A stretch of DNA of 28,365 nt from Mesaphorura yosii (lineage: Eukaryota; Arthropoda; Collembola; Poduromorpha; Tullbergiidae). Positions within the stretch are counted from its first letter, which is position 1, and each line of letters begins with the position of its first letter. Shown here in pieces: positions 1-8,573 of the stretch. The stretch covers positions 1 through 28,365 of the forward strand of contig WIXG01000660.1 in the NCBI GenBank assembly GCA_009869945.1, in the 5' to 3' direction. The position numbers were made by a program, and so were the translations under genes. Below the pieces are notes generated by a model. It was not told the origin of the DNA. It did not search any database and was given only the letters and a program-made list of their open reading frames with translations.

Positions 1-872
1 TGGCAAAACAGTTGAAAATCTCTCAGTCAACTATCTGGAGAACTATTCACCATGATTTAAAGAAGAAAGTTCGTAAGAAACGCAAGCTACACGTCCTCAA
101 AGATTCACACATGGCCAATCGTCTGAGGAATTGTAGGAGGCTCTATGAGAGTCGTTTGTCAGGTACAAAGTCCGAGTTCGTCATTACATTAGATGAGGCT
201 CTCTTCACTGTCACCGATTGCAAAGGCAAATCTCCAATATACTATTCCAAACCTGGGAAATCTCGCCCTGATCTTCACACCACGAAATCGGAGAACTTTT
301 CAAAGAAGTTAATGGTGGTTAGTGCAATTAGTGGCAGAGGCGTCATCCCACTGATTCGAGTGCCTCAAAAAGTCAAAATTAACTCTAACTTCTACATTGA
401 CCACGTTTTGAAGCCGATTTTGGAGGATTATGCCCCGAAGATGTACCCAGGGGAGCTTCACAAGGTTTTCCTTCATCACGACGCCGCCAGCTCGCACACG
501 TCACGTAAAACGCAAGCCTATGCTGAGGATTTGAAGGCAAAACTTGGTATCACCATCATACCGAACTCTGAAATACCTGTGAAAAGCCCAGACGTCAGCC
601 CCATGGATTTCTTTGGTTTTGGGTACCTGAAGCAGAAGCTTCTTACCACGCGATGCTCAACTCTAGATGGCCTCTGGAAGCAATTACAATTGAACTGGAA
701 TACGGTATCACTAGAAACAGTCAATTCGGTGTTTCAGAATTGGAAATTAAGACTTAGGCGTGTTAGAGAAGCTCATGGAGCGCACATTGAACAAACAAAA
801 ACCATTCATAAGCGTAAAATAAACTCAGTTCTGTAGATTTCTTCCTGGCCAAATAAAGGTAGAATCACCCTG
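1..872 (+). mobile_element. Tc1/mariner transposon, DD41D (rosa/VS-like) group, 5' part outside window
   Basis: A DNA transposon whose right end is in the window and whose left end lies beyond base 1. It holds the transposase reading frame up to 836. After the stop, the sequence ends in CACCCTG at 866-872 followed by TA at 873-874. Read on the minus strand this is a terminus starting CAGGGTGATTCTACC next to a TA, the form expected of Tc1/mariner inverted repeats and their TA target duplication. The left repeat cannot be compared, so the repeat length is unknown. An AATAAA at 852-857 lies just inside the end. The element sits 1.7 kb upstream of, and in the same orientation as, the beta-galactosidase terminal exon, so it may lie in an intron of that gene. 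Confidence 0.8.
3..836 (+). CDS. Tc1/mariner transposase, 5'-partial
   Basis: Cut-and-paste transposase that binds the terminal repeats and moves the element into TA sites; nuclear. The frame is open from the window edge, so the N-terminal part of the DNA-binding region is missing. The first residues (ISQSTIWRTI) look like the end of a helix-turn-helix, followed by a basic stretch KKKVRKKRK. The DDE/D catalytic core is complete. Counting from the leucine codon at 12 as residue 1, the first Asp is residue 61 (TLDEALF), the second is 157 (LHHDAASSH) and the third is 199 (SPDVSPMDFFGFG). Exactly 41 residues separate the second and third Asp, against 34 in mariner and Tc1, which places it in the DD41D group known from rosa. 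No frameshift or internal stop is visible over 278 codons, so the copy may be recent. Stop TAG at 834-836. Confidence 0.85.
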   Translation, partial: AKQLKISQSTIWRTIHHDLKKKVRKKRKLHVLKDSHMANRLRNCRRLYESRLSGTKSEFVITLDEALFTVTDCKGKSPIYYSKPGKSRPDLHTTKSENFSKKLMVVSAISGRGVIPLIRVPQKVKINSNFYIDHVLKPILEDYAPKMYPGELHKVFLHHDAASSHTSRKTQAYAEDLKAKLGITIIPNSEIPVKSPDVSPMDFFGFGYLKQKLLTTRCSTLDGLWKQLQLNWNTVSLETVNSVFQNWKLRLRRVREAHGAHIEQTKTIHKRKINSVL

Positions 873-874
873 TA

Positions 875-2553
875 GAAAGCACAGCCAATCAAAAGGAACT
901 TTGTGCTTTTTTAGAGCACGAGTCAAACCGAAACTCCATTTCCTCAAGCACTGGCTCAGGATGGAGAAATAATTGCCTTTGATGGCCATGTCAATCTGTT
1001 TATGTTCATGAGACTAAACTATGTAACCAATTAGCTTGTGCAGCCTGCAGTCCGAGCCCTCGTAAAATCAGGAATTTATTACAGGTGGGAGAGGATGTAC
1101 AATTATGAGCAGCAAGCCAACACGGGTCGTTCGGCAAGAGTGTTTTACCCGAGTCTACGAATTATGCGACCCGGTTTAAGCGACCCGCGCGGTATGCGAC
1201 CCTCGCTGTATGCGACCCACCAAATATGCGACCTGCGTAGTATGCGACCCGCGTCAGCCTGAGTCCCGTCACCCGACCTGCATCACCCAAGGGGCGTCTC
1301 CCATCCCGTGTCACCTGAACAGCAACAAGTTCGGGCGGCGTCAAGCATGACTCGCGTGGTGCAGCGTTAACAGCACGCACAAAGCAACTTGCATGAAATA
1401 GCTGATAATCCCATATTATTATCTTTAGAGCTAAGATAACGAAGGGACTCGAGAAAAGGAACCTTTTTGACTCGTACAGACTCACTTTACAATTAAATCG
1501 AAGAACCAATTGTCAATTATCTTCGCAGTTAAGTATTTTTACGATGTAATTCCAATGGGACGTTACTTCAGATGGCATTACGCAACATCCTTGCTCACAA
1601 AATGATTGCAGAAAATTAGCACATGATCGGGTTTGAACATTTGCGAATATAAGGACAGATTTAGCTGATGCTGCTGCTACGAGTTACATACGACCTGCGC
1701 TATTGCTTAGTAACAGAGTCAGTCAGCTGTCGCCAAAGCAGCCGGCAGCAACCGTGCAGCTTGAATTGGAACAATATCAAATTGTCAATGCCAATAACGA
1801 GCCAGGATCAGTTACAAGCTGCCATTTGTGACTCCATGTTGCCAATCGATGTCCGGGTTCAAGACCTGAACTTCGGATGCTAGACGATACATCAAACGTT
1901 GGATCTGAGAATGTTGATTGTTGTAAATTGATCTAAAGCTCAAGAATAAACTCATGAATGAATTGCCATTGTCTTTTATGTCATCTGCCGGTTTTTTACG
2001 TCGTTTTCACGTTTTTCACGGCGACCACACCTTTACTATTTAGTGGCTAGAAAGGACAAAGCGAGAGGTGAATGTGCAAAGAAAGATCATGGGTCATAAA
2101 CAAAGGACCGGGGATCTAATTTAATGATAATCACCCATTTGATTTGATGCTTTACGATTCACATCTCATGTCTCATCTCAAGATCATGGGTCGCGGTAGC
2201 AGTTGCATAAATAAGCACCTTGGCTTTGTTAATGCTGCATTCTTCGCAAGTGTCCACCGCAGTCTTACATTAGAATGTAGGACAGCGTTTTGGTTTATGA
2301 TGACATCGGCTCAACTTAATATTCCGTACAAAGTTTAGAGGCCTAATATAGAGAAAAACATTGCCAACCGGGGAGATTTTGTTCTTGTACCAGGCAGAGA
2401 TGTCTTCGCGGATTGAATCATCATTTTAGCGATGCAAGTGTCTTGTTTTCTGCAAAAGTGCGCAAATATTCTCCATAACCATGCTACTGGATTAATCCGT
2501 AAGAACGCAAAGAGCGTGTTTAAACATGATTTTAATTGTCCTTCGCATTGCAG
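875..2553. other. Long non-coding stretch, probably intron of the beta-galactosidase gene
   Basis: About 1.7 kb between the transposon end and the 3' splice site at 2552-2553. I find no credible exon: short open frames here have no domain, signal peptide or splice context. It contains the 16-bp minisatellite at 1163-1256. Because the exon starting at 2554 needs upstream exons that are not found anywhere to its left, the stretch is best read as intron sequence or as flank of a broken gene. Confidence 0.5.
1163..1256. repeat. Minisatellite, 16-bp unit, about six copies
   Basis: The core TATGCGACCC starts at 1163, 1193, 1209, 1225 (one mismatch) and 1241, with a variant TAAGCGACCC at 1177. Four successive intervals are exactly 16 bp (1177 to 1193 to 1209 to 1225 to 1241) and the first is 14 bp. 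The consensus unit is about TATGCGACCCGCGTAG. Degenerate CCCGTCACCCGACC-type sequence continues to about 1310. The tract is GC-rich inside AT-rich surroundings. Confidence 0.85.
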
Positions 2554-3037
2554 AGGACAAGAATTAGCCCTCTCCTCACTCGACAGCGACCACGCCTACC
2601 TTTTCAACGTGTTCGTCGAAAACATAGGACACTGTCTGAATGTGGCACAGGAGCAGGACGCCGTGCAGGGGAAGGGCATCCCGAACGGAAATGTTTCAGT
2701 GAACGAAATGCCGGTCGCCGGTCCAGCTGGTGCCCCATCGCGGAGGTTGGCGGCGCCCTGGCGGTTTCTGGCTCCCGCCCTCTTCCAGTCCACATTCGAG
2801 ATCTCGGGAACCCCGGCGGATACTTTTCTGGACATGCGGGGCTGGCACAAAGGCATTGTGTTTGTCAACGGACTGAATCTGGGGCGTTACTTCCGTGCGG
2901 GGTCGCCACGTACGCTGTACGTTCCCGTAACCGCGCTCTGGATGGGCACCAACACGGTCACGGTGTTCGAACAACTCGAGCCGGGCGCAAAAATTCGGTT
3001 CTTGAGCGAGCCAATTCTTAACAACACGCTGCCTTAA
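2554..3037 (+). CDS. Beta-galactosidase (GH35, GLB1-like), terminal exon only
   Basis: C-terminal part of a family 35 beta-galactosidase, which removes terminal beta-galactose in the lysosome or outside the cell. The exon begins after a pyrimidine-rich acceptor ending TTGCAG at 2548-2553 and starts with the third base of a codon. It encodes about 160 residues of the C-terminal jelly-roll region. Landmarks are YLFNVFVENIGH near the start, and then DMRGWHKGIVFVNGLNLGRYF and LYVPVTALWMGTNTVTVFE, matching the family's W-KG-v-NG-NLGRYW and TL-VP---L---N-I-vfE pattern. The catalytic TIM barrel with its two Glu residues would be in upstream exons, and none is present in the 2.5 kb to the left. The gene is therefore either split by a very long, transposon-carrying intron or is an orphan fragment. 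The exon itself is intact to TAA at 3035-3037. Confidence 0.75.
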
Positions 3038-3048
3038 CGGTCTTAATG

Positions 3049-3066
3049 TTTATTCTTCATTTTATT
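3049..3066 (-). terminator. Two poly(A) signals (AATAAA) for the minus-strand Arg/Glu-rich gene
   Basis: On the minus strand AATAAA occurs at 3066-3061 and 3054-3049, 18-30 bp past the stop codon at 3084. The second lies only 12 bp from the stop of the converging beta-galactosidase gene. Confidence 0.6.
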
Positions 3067-3083
3067 ATTTACTGCATTTTCCT

Positions 3084-3470
3084 TCAATAAAAGCCCCTTT
3101 CTCGGTGTCTTCTGAGACGATCGCGCTCGCGTTCTCTCTCGAGTTCGCGTAAGAGCTCACGTTCACGTTCACGGCCGCGCCCGCCAACGCCACCGGGACT
3201 AATCCGCTCCACTTCTCTGATAATCTCGCGCTCGCTCCCTCTACCACCCCCGAAATGGCCTGGGCGGCCGAAGTCCAGCTCGCGTTCTCGCTCTCGGAAT
3301 TCGCCGACATTGCCGAAGCCTCGATCGTGATGACGCTCTGCAAATTAACAATGCAAATTCATGGAACGTTGAAAAGCCGTGCGCCAGCGCTTTTGAAAAA
3401 TCTTACGAGGAGTTGCGGAAGCGGCGACCACGGCGAAAATGGCAAAAATAAGGAGGAATTTGCAATCCAT
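3084..3470 (-). CDS. Secreted Arg/Glu/Gly-rich protein, two exons, 105 aa
   Basis: Not a known family to me. Exon 1 is 3470-3407 (ATG, then a 19-residue hydrophobic signal peptide MDCKFLLIFAIFAVVAASA). Intron 3406-3338 (69 bp) has donor GTAAGA and acceptor AATTTGCAG. Exon 2 is 3337-3084, ending TGA. The split codon joins to CAG, and the total of 318 bp is exactly 106 codons, which supports the model. The mature protein is dominated by alternating Arg-Glu runs (FRERERELDF, RGRERERELLREL, ERERERDRLRRHRERG) separated by Gly-rich stretches (GHFGGGRG, SPGGVGGRG). It has no cysteine and ends GFY. A TATA box lies 79-84 bp upstream of the ATG, and the start context is AGAAATGG. The gene converges on beta-galactosidase with 46 bp between stops. 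It could be a structural, mucosal or antimicrobial secreted peptide; I cannot decide which. Confidence 0.75.
3086..3091 (+). terminator. Poly(A) signal AATAAA for the beta-galactosidase gene
   Basis: Canonical AATAAA 49 bp after the stop at 3037. It is the complement of the last codons (TTT TAT TGA) of the convergent small gene, so the two transcription units overlap at their 3' ends. Confidence 0.65.
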
Positions 3471-3548
3471 TTCTTGGCTGTTTCAGGTTTCAATGCAGAG
3501 TGCAGGTGAATCTGTGTCTGTGTTGTTGTTTGTCTGGTGGACGAGCAT

Positions 3549-3554
3549 TTTATA
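3549..3554 (-). promoter_or_regulatory. TATA box of the Arg/Glu-rich secreted gene
   Basis: On the minus strand GGGATATAAAATGC gives TATAAA at 3554-3549. Transcription would start near 3520, leaving a 5' UTR of about 50 bp before the ATG at 3470. Confidence 0.55.
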
Positions 3555-4061
3555 TCCCAGGCGCAGGCGACGAGGCCGGTTCCAAGACGGTCAGGTAAAA
3601 ACCTGTTTTGTGCTTGGACACGCAGGCAGTCAAAGGGCAAGCGTTCGAGACAAGGCCACAGGAGAAGTTTTATGTTGGTAATTAAAATGTTGACAATTTA
3701 TGCACAGAAGACGCAGACGAATTGAAGGTGACGCATTCGAGGACGCATTTCTCCACTTTTGGACGTCATTGCTGAATTGTTGTTAACTGGCTCTGTCATG
3801 CTGCCGTCGGAAACTGGTTTCAACTTAGTCGACAACCGACTGACACAAAATTGCTTGATTGCTTGATTGATGTAAGGACAAATTGTGAAATTTCAGAATG
3901 AGAGCTTCGAGCTCCACGCATGCCGTTTAAGTCGTTGGCTTGGCTAATTCATTAATCTGAGCTCAAGAGCCGTGCAACTAAATTTATAATGCACGCACCT
4001 GCGCAAGAATTCACATGAATCGAAAATTCACTGGATAATTTTGCTCTCCCCTAACCTCGCC
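3555..4061. other. Intergenic spacer
   Basis: About 500 bp with no credible gene. A TTTATAAT at 3983-3990, 72-79 bp before the ATG of the GMC relic, is a possible leftover TATA box of that gene. Confidence 0.4.
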
Positions 4062-5805
4062 ATGAATCTGGCAACGTTCATCCTCGTCTCCGTTCCGCTG
4101 GCAATCGAGTTCTTTGCCGACAAGTACCGGCTCGACGACCACGCGCGGACGCTGACGGAGCTCGCCCCCGAGCTGGACGTAACCCGCGTCCGCACGTACG
4201 GCGAGTTCTGTCGTCGCCAGGCGGCTCTTGGAGCACTTCAGTACGCTTCTCCTGGAATCGGGCGGGTCGCCCGTCTCCACACGGTGGGTTTCCTCGGAAA
4301 CTGCCATGAACTACTTCTTTACGACCGTCCAGCCGCCGCACGCGGGGGCGACTGGGGTGGAGTCCTCAGCGCGAATTTCGGGCGGATCTCGGACTCCCAG
4401 AACGGAATGGCGCACAACCGCGGCCACCCCGTGACTGCAACTAGGCGGAGCTCGTCGGCGACCTCTCCTGGCGCTACGACGCCGTACTTCCGTATTTCAA
4501 GATGTTTGAAAACTTTATCGGTGTGTTTTTCGACGACGTCAGTGAGGACGCCTACGGCCAAGACGGTCCGCTGATCGTCGACACTGCCCTCCTGCCGGTG
4601 CTTCCGTTCCGGTTCGGAGCCGCCCGTGAGCTGGGCTACGCCATGTCCGACTCCAACGCCCCGCAACGGGAGAGCTTCACGCCCTACCACGCCATGTACG
4701 CCAACGGGAAGCGGGTCTCCGCCTACAAAGGCTTCGTCGCCCCCTTCGAGGGACTGCGGACTAACCGGACGGCGCTTCGCTACTCGGACGTGGAGGAGGT
4801 GCTCATAGGCGAGGAGGGGAGAGCCTTCGGCGTCGCGTACAGCGGCCACGGAGTCGCGCAGTGGGCGTAGGCCAGTAAGGAAGTCATCATCAGTGTAGGG
4901 GCTGTTCGCTCGCGCTCCTGCTCTTGAAACCCGGCGTCGGGCCAGCCTACGTGCTTGCCGAAGCCGGAATCCCCTTGCATGTCGAGCGGCCGGGGGTCGG
5001 GCGCAACCTGGGCGAGCACATCAACGCCGGAATCGGGCCGATCCGGTGCAACGACTCGTCGGTCGGGTTGCGGATCTGCGACGGGGCGAGTGGGGCTGGA
5101 GCGGTACCTCGCCGCGGGGAAAGAGGTGCTGGGTCAGCTGAGTGCAGGGCCGCGGCGCTGATCGTCGCTGCCCGGGCGAAGGCAGCGGGCGAGGGCGACT
5201 GGCCTCACCTGCAAATCGTGATCAACTATAGAGACATTACCCCGCCCTCGGAGCTCGTCGATGCGGGCACGGGGGACTAGTTCCGCCTGTACGTCGTCAA
5301 CGGACGGGCACGGCAGAGGGGCTCCATACGGCTGAATGGGACCGCCTGGCGACTCGGTGAGCGGGACGACCAGCGGCTGGCCGTGGTGGACCCGCTGCTG
5401 CTCACCGACCCTTCCGACATTGAAGTACTTGTGGAAGGTCTCAGGCTTGGGCTCCGCATATTCGAGAACACGACCGTCTTCCAGCAGGTTGGGGCCCATC
5501 ACCCAACCGAATCCCACCCGGAGTGCTTGGACTTGTGGTACCAGTCCGAAGATTACTAGCGCTGCTATATCCGGCGAGCGTCAGGCCCCTTCAATCACTG
5601 CGTGGGCACAAACAGCATGGACAGACTTGGTGACCCCGTCGCTGTGGTGGATTCCACGCTGAGGGTGATTGGCGTAGAGGGGCTGCGCGTGATCGACGCC
5701 TCTGTAATGGCCACCGTTTCCAACGCCAAAATCAATGCACCGACCCTCATGGCCGCCGAGAAGGGGGCGGACGATATCCTGCGAGCGCACGGGGCTGAGA
5801 TTTAA
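4062..5805 (+). pseudogene. GMC oxidoreductase (glucose dehydrogenase-like) pseudogene, full length
   Basis: GMC enzymes are FAD-dependent oxidases or dehydrogenases of alcohols and sugars; insect members are secreted. The copy spans the normal length (about 580 codons) without introns but is dead. Recognisable pieces in order: hydrophobic N-terminus (MNLATFILVSVPLAIEFF); LTELAPELD; a decayed FAD motif followed by SSVVARRLLEHFSTLLLESGG; NGMAHNRGHP; ELVGDLSWRYDAVLPYFKMF; KEVIISVGAV; PGVGRNLGEHI; RLYVVNGRARQRGSIRL; YIRRASGPFNHCVGT; GVEGLRVIDASVMATVSNAKINAPTL. Reading them needs about six frame changes (near 4200, 4397, 4430, 4900, 5090 and 5140). It also crosses four in-frame stops, all TAG, at 4442, 4868, 5278 and 5557; those at 4442 and 5557 replace conserved Trp codons. 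The active-site His of the HPVGT motif survives. AATAAA signals follow at 5810 and 5822. Sequencing error could explain some indels, but not the stops. Confidence 0.85.
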
Positions 5806-6030
5806 TTAGAATAAAGCGGAAAATAAAGTGGAAAGACGAGAAGATATTTTGCTTTCCTTTTCCTTGCTTGCTCGGCGCTCTTCACGACGTTTGGTTTTCT
5901 GTCTCTCAAATTTCACAATGTGAAATTGGCAATTTGGAGTTACTCTTGTCGGATTTTGGGCTCTCCGTCCTCCAAATTTAATCTCTCAAAGTTCTCCGCT
6001 CTGATCGAGGTAAAATCGGTAATCTGTGGA

Positions 6031-7835
6031 ATGGAGCCGTCTGAAGAGCCGCCAGAGTCGACTCGTTGCCTGATCTGCAATGGAAAATCCAATCCCCCAA
6101 CTCCTCTGTGGGAGCCTCCAAATTCGGTCTACTCGCCTTCCGGCGTCATGACAAAGCTCATTCACTACCCAGGTATTCTCCTCCGGCAGCTGCAGCAGGA
6201 CTCGCACATCAAAAAAGAGTATATCGACGTTTCGTTGACGACATCGACTCCGCCGAAGGATGAGTTCATGGAATTTGTCTTCTGCACCGAATGCAGCGCG
6301 AAGATGGAAGACATCGGGTCCATCCTGGCTAAGTTGGAGGAATTCCACCGCCAACTGACTCTGTTTCAAAAGGAGCTGCTGCGCCAGACCCGAATGACAC
6401 AGAAGCAGGATCGGGAGGAGCGAAAGCGCTGCTGCGTGGGAGCCTCACTGACCGGTGCAAGGAAGAAACTTGTTGACGGTATAAACTTGAACTTGTACTA
6501 ATTAACCAATTCTTGATAATTATTCAGTACCCGATACTTTGATACTGATGGCGAATCTGCTAATCTGCATTTTTAGAATTGGAGTCCAGCCTGGCCCGTC
6601 CTTGTGGCGCTGGCTGTGTTTGTGTGAGCTTGAAGAAACAGCCGGTTATCAGACTGAGGCGACTGGAAGAAGAAAATTCTCTTCAACTGCAACTACTGGG
6701 TGTGAACCAACTAACTGCCGAGCTAGGGTCACCGCTACCTGAATCTTTCACCATTCAAATCAAGGAGGAGCCTCCTGACTTCGAAGAGGGGGCTGATTTT
6801 GATCTTGCCGCCCTCGACCCAGGTTCACTGGGTGCCTCCGCCTCCGAAGTTTCCGGTTCTGGCGGTGACCTTCCCCTTGAAGTGGACGAAGAGAGCGAAG
6901 GTGACTTAGACGACGGTTCTTCAGAAATTTCCGATGAGGATCCAGATTCGGATCTGGACTTTGTACCCTCGCCGCCCCCTTCGCGAAGATGGGGTTCCCC
7001 GCCTCCCCCGCCAGTGTTGACGACGACGGCAAGCGGCCGAAAGAGAAACCCACCGCGAAATAAGTCAAAGTCTAGAACACGAATCGCCTCCAAAGTCAAA
7101 AGTCGGTTAGGCGAGAAACAACAACGAGGACGACCCGCTAAGGAAAAGGAAGAAGGCTGTGGCGGTAGCGACGGCGAAGAACTTCCACCTAAGCCCAAGA
7201 AACAGAAACCCCACCGATGCACAGTGGAAGGGTGCGTCGCAGAATTTCGGCATCTGACCTCCCTCCGCATCCACTGCAGCAAAGTGCACCGCGAAACCAA
7301 GCCTGGGGGATTCCCCTGCCCGCAATGCCCCTTCACATCAGCCAACAAGTGGCACACGACCAAGCACATCGAAATGAAACACAACCAGCCGCTGCTGCCC
7401 TGCACCGTCCCCGGCTGCAGCTTCCAGACGCTGGGCGCGCTCCGCCTGAAGTGTCACGTGGAGAGGAAGCACGAGGGTAAGAAGAACTTCCTATGCCCCG
7501 AGTGTGGCAAGGGCTTCTACTCGAAGAACAGTCTCGCCACCCACCGGCAGACCCATGGAGAGAAGAAGTTTCAGTGCGCCACCTGCGGAAAGCGTTTCCT
7601 CCGAAAGGCCAAGATGCGGGACCACGAGCGGAGGGATCACGGCTCCGATCGGCCCCACGTCTGCGAGCTGTGCGGCTTCCGGTTCCCCACGACGGACAAC
7701 CTCTACTCTCATCGACTCACGTGGCACAAAGGCGGTGGGGAGCGCGTGGGCGTGCAGCCGTACAGGCGGGGAAGGTACAACGCGGATGCGGCGGGGGTGG
7801 TGGCGAAGCCGCCGCGCCGACACGACAGAAATTAA
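6031..7835 (+). CDS. ZAD-like/C2H2 zinc-finger transcription factor 1, 568 aa
   Basis: Probable nuclear DNA-binding regulator. Exon 1 is 6031-6478 and exon 2 is 6577-7835. The intron (98 bp, GTATAA...TTTTAG) splits a codon after its first base. The chosen start, MEPSEEPPES, sits directly before the first domain. Residues 13-88 form a C-x2-C-x68-C-x2-C module followed by an amphipathic helix (DIGSILAKLEEFHRQLTLFQ), the layout of the arthropod ZAD, although the spacing and helix differ from the classical form. The middle is acidic, carries IKEEP (a SUMO-type PsiKxE site) and a basic RKRNPPRNKSKSR patch. Six C2H2 fingers run from about residue 364 to 533 (first Cys pairs CTVEGC, CPQC, CTVPGC, CPEC, CATC, CELC). 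The linker between fingers 4 and 5 (THGEKKF) is one residue shorter than the canonical THTGEKP form. It is paralogous to the gene at 18609-20620. Confidence 0.85.
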
Positions 7836-7892
7836 ATTAATTAATTCTGGTGTATCTTAACTTAGTTGTTTACTGTCGATACGCTTTCCATG

Positions 7893-7898
7893 AATAAA
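7893..7898 (+). terminator. Poly(A) signal AATAAA of zinc-finger gene 1
   Basis: AATAAA 58 bp after the TAA at 7833-7835, inside the short gap to the convergent CX3C peptide gene. Confidence 0.65.
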
Positions 7899-7930
7899 AG
7901 TTACTGAGATGCAGAGGACTTCAGGCCGGT

Positions 7931-8143
7931 TCACCAGACGTTAATAATAACGGGATATGTCTTCCCGCACTGCCTGACACACGCCGCGACGTCCCCGCCC
8001 ACGCAGCCGTCGATGCAGCGGTGAAATTTGGCTTTAACCTCCGCCGTCGCCACTGCCGTGGATTCTGTCGTGGTCGTAACGAATTCGAGCATCGCACAGG
8101 CGATCAGAAGTCCCAGAAGCACGAGGAAGGACAGGCGATCCAT
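7931..8143 (-). CDS. Small secreted twin-CX3C peptide, 70 aa
   Basis: An intact single-exon frame with a strong signal peptide (MDRLSFLVLLGLLIACAMLE), a Thr/Ala-rich spacer and a compact cysteine module. The module is C-x3-C-x7-C-x3-C (HRCIDGCVGGDVAACVRQCG), followed by a short hydrophobic tail. Twin CX3C spacing is typical of two short helices held as a hairpin by two disulfides. Several unrelated secreted arthropod peptides have this fold, so function cannot be read from it. The sequence TTTTTCGTGTTGTAG directly before the ATG looks like a 3' splice site, so an upstream non-coding exon is likely. The gene converges on zinc-finger gene 1 with 95 bp between stops, and no clear AATAAA of its own is visible before it runs into that gene. 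I do not recognise the family. Confidence 0.6.
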   Translation of the reverse strand: MDRLSFLVLLGLLIACAMLEFVTTTTESTAVATAEVKAKFHRCIDGCVGGDVAACVRQCGKTYPVIINVW

Positions 8144-8573
8144 TCTACAACACGAAAAATTAACCCTTCGATTGGCGCAGGGAAATACAGTACGTTAGGT
8201 AAAGTAATTCCAACTGTAACCTTCTGCGCTGCGTGCTGCGTTTCTCTCCTGGACTTGGCGGCTAGATCGAAAGAGTATGAAGTTGAATTTGTGCTGGATT
8301 ACTGGAAGGACAAACCTGCTCTGGCTCTGTCTTCGGATCGTCATTGCAGCCAGGCCTGGCCGATCTTGCGGTTTGCGGGGAATCTGCTATCTGGAGGCAT
8401 GATAAGAATTATTTCTTCCTCTGGTTTCTCGTTTCTCCCTCACTCTAGGGAATGTCAATGACTAAACGCAAGTTCCTTATTTTCATAATTTGTTGATCCC
8501 ATCTGCGTTTCATGCACCATTTAATAAATTACTGTCATAATTGTAATTGCATTATTATTTTAGTAGATACATG
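8144..8573. other. Intergenic spacer
   Basis: 430 bp between two minus-strand genes, with no gene recognised. A minus-strand ATTAAA at 8525-8520 may be the poly(A) signal of the ZIP gene. The right part should hold the promoter and 5' UTR exon of the CX3C peptide gene. Confidence 0.4.

Noticed and set aside
876..909. An 8-bp inverted repeat (AAAGCACA ... TGTGCTTT) next to the transposon end, considered as a second element.
   Set aside because: Too short, with a small loop and no target duplication; likely chance.
1038..1509. Open frames across the 16-bp minisatellite on both strands.
   Set aside because: They are open because the repeat lacks stops; there is no domain, signal peptide or splice context.
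3094..3330. A plus-strand Arg-Ser-rich open frame (RRSRSRSLSSS and similar) looking like an RS domain of a splicing factor.
   Set aside because: It has no ATG, starts right after a TAA, and is the complement of the RERE-coding exon of the minus-strand secreted gene, which has full splice, promoter and poly(A) support.
4041..5805. Possible reassignment of TAG to an amino acid, since all in-frame stops in the GMC gene and in the small ORF at 26016 are TAG.
   Set aside because: TAG is used as a normal stop by intact genes here (transposase, ZIP, P450), and the GMC copy also carries many frameshifts, so ordinary pseudogene decay explains it.
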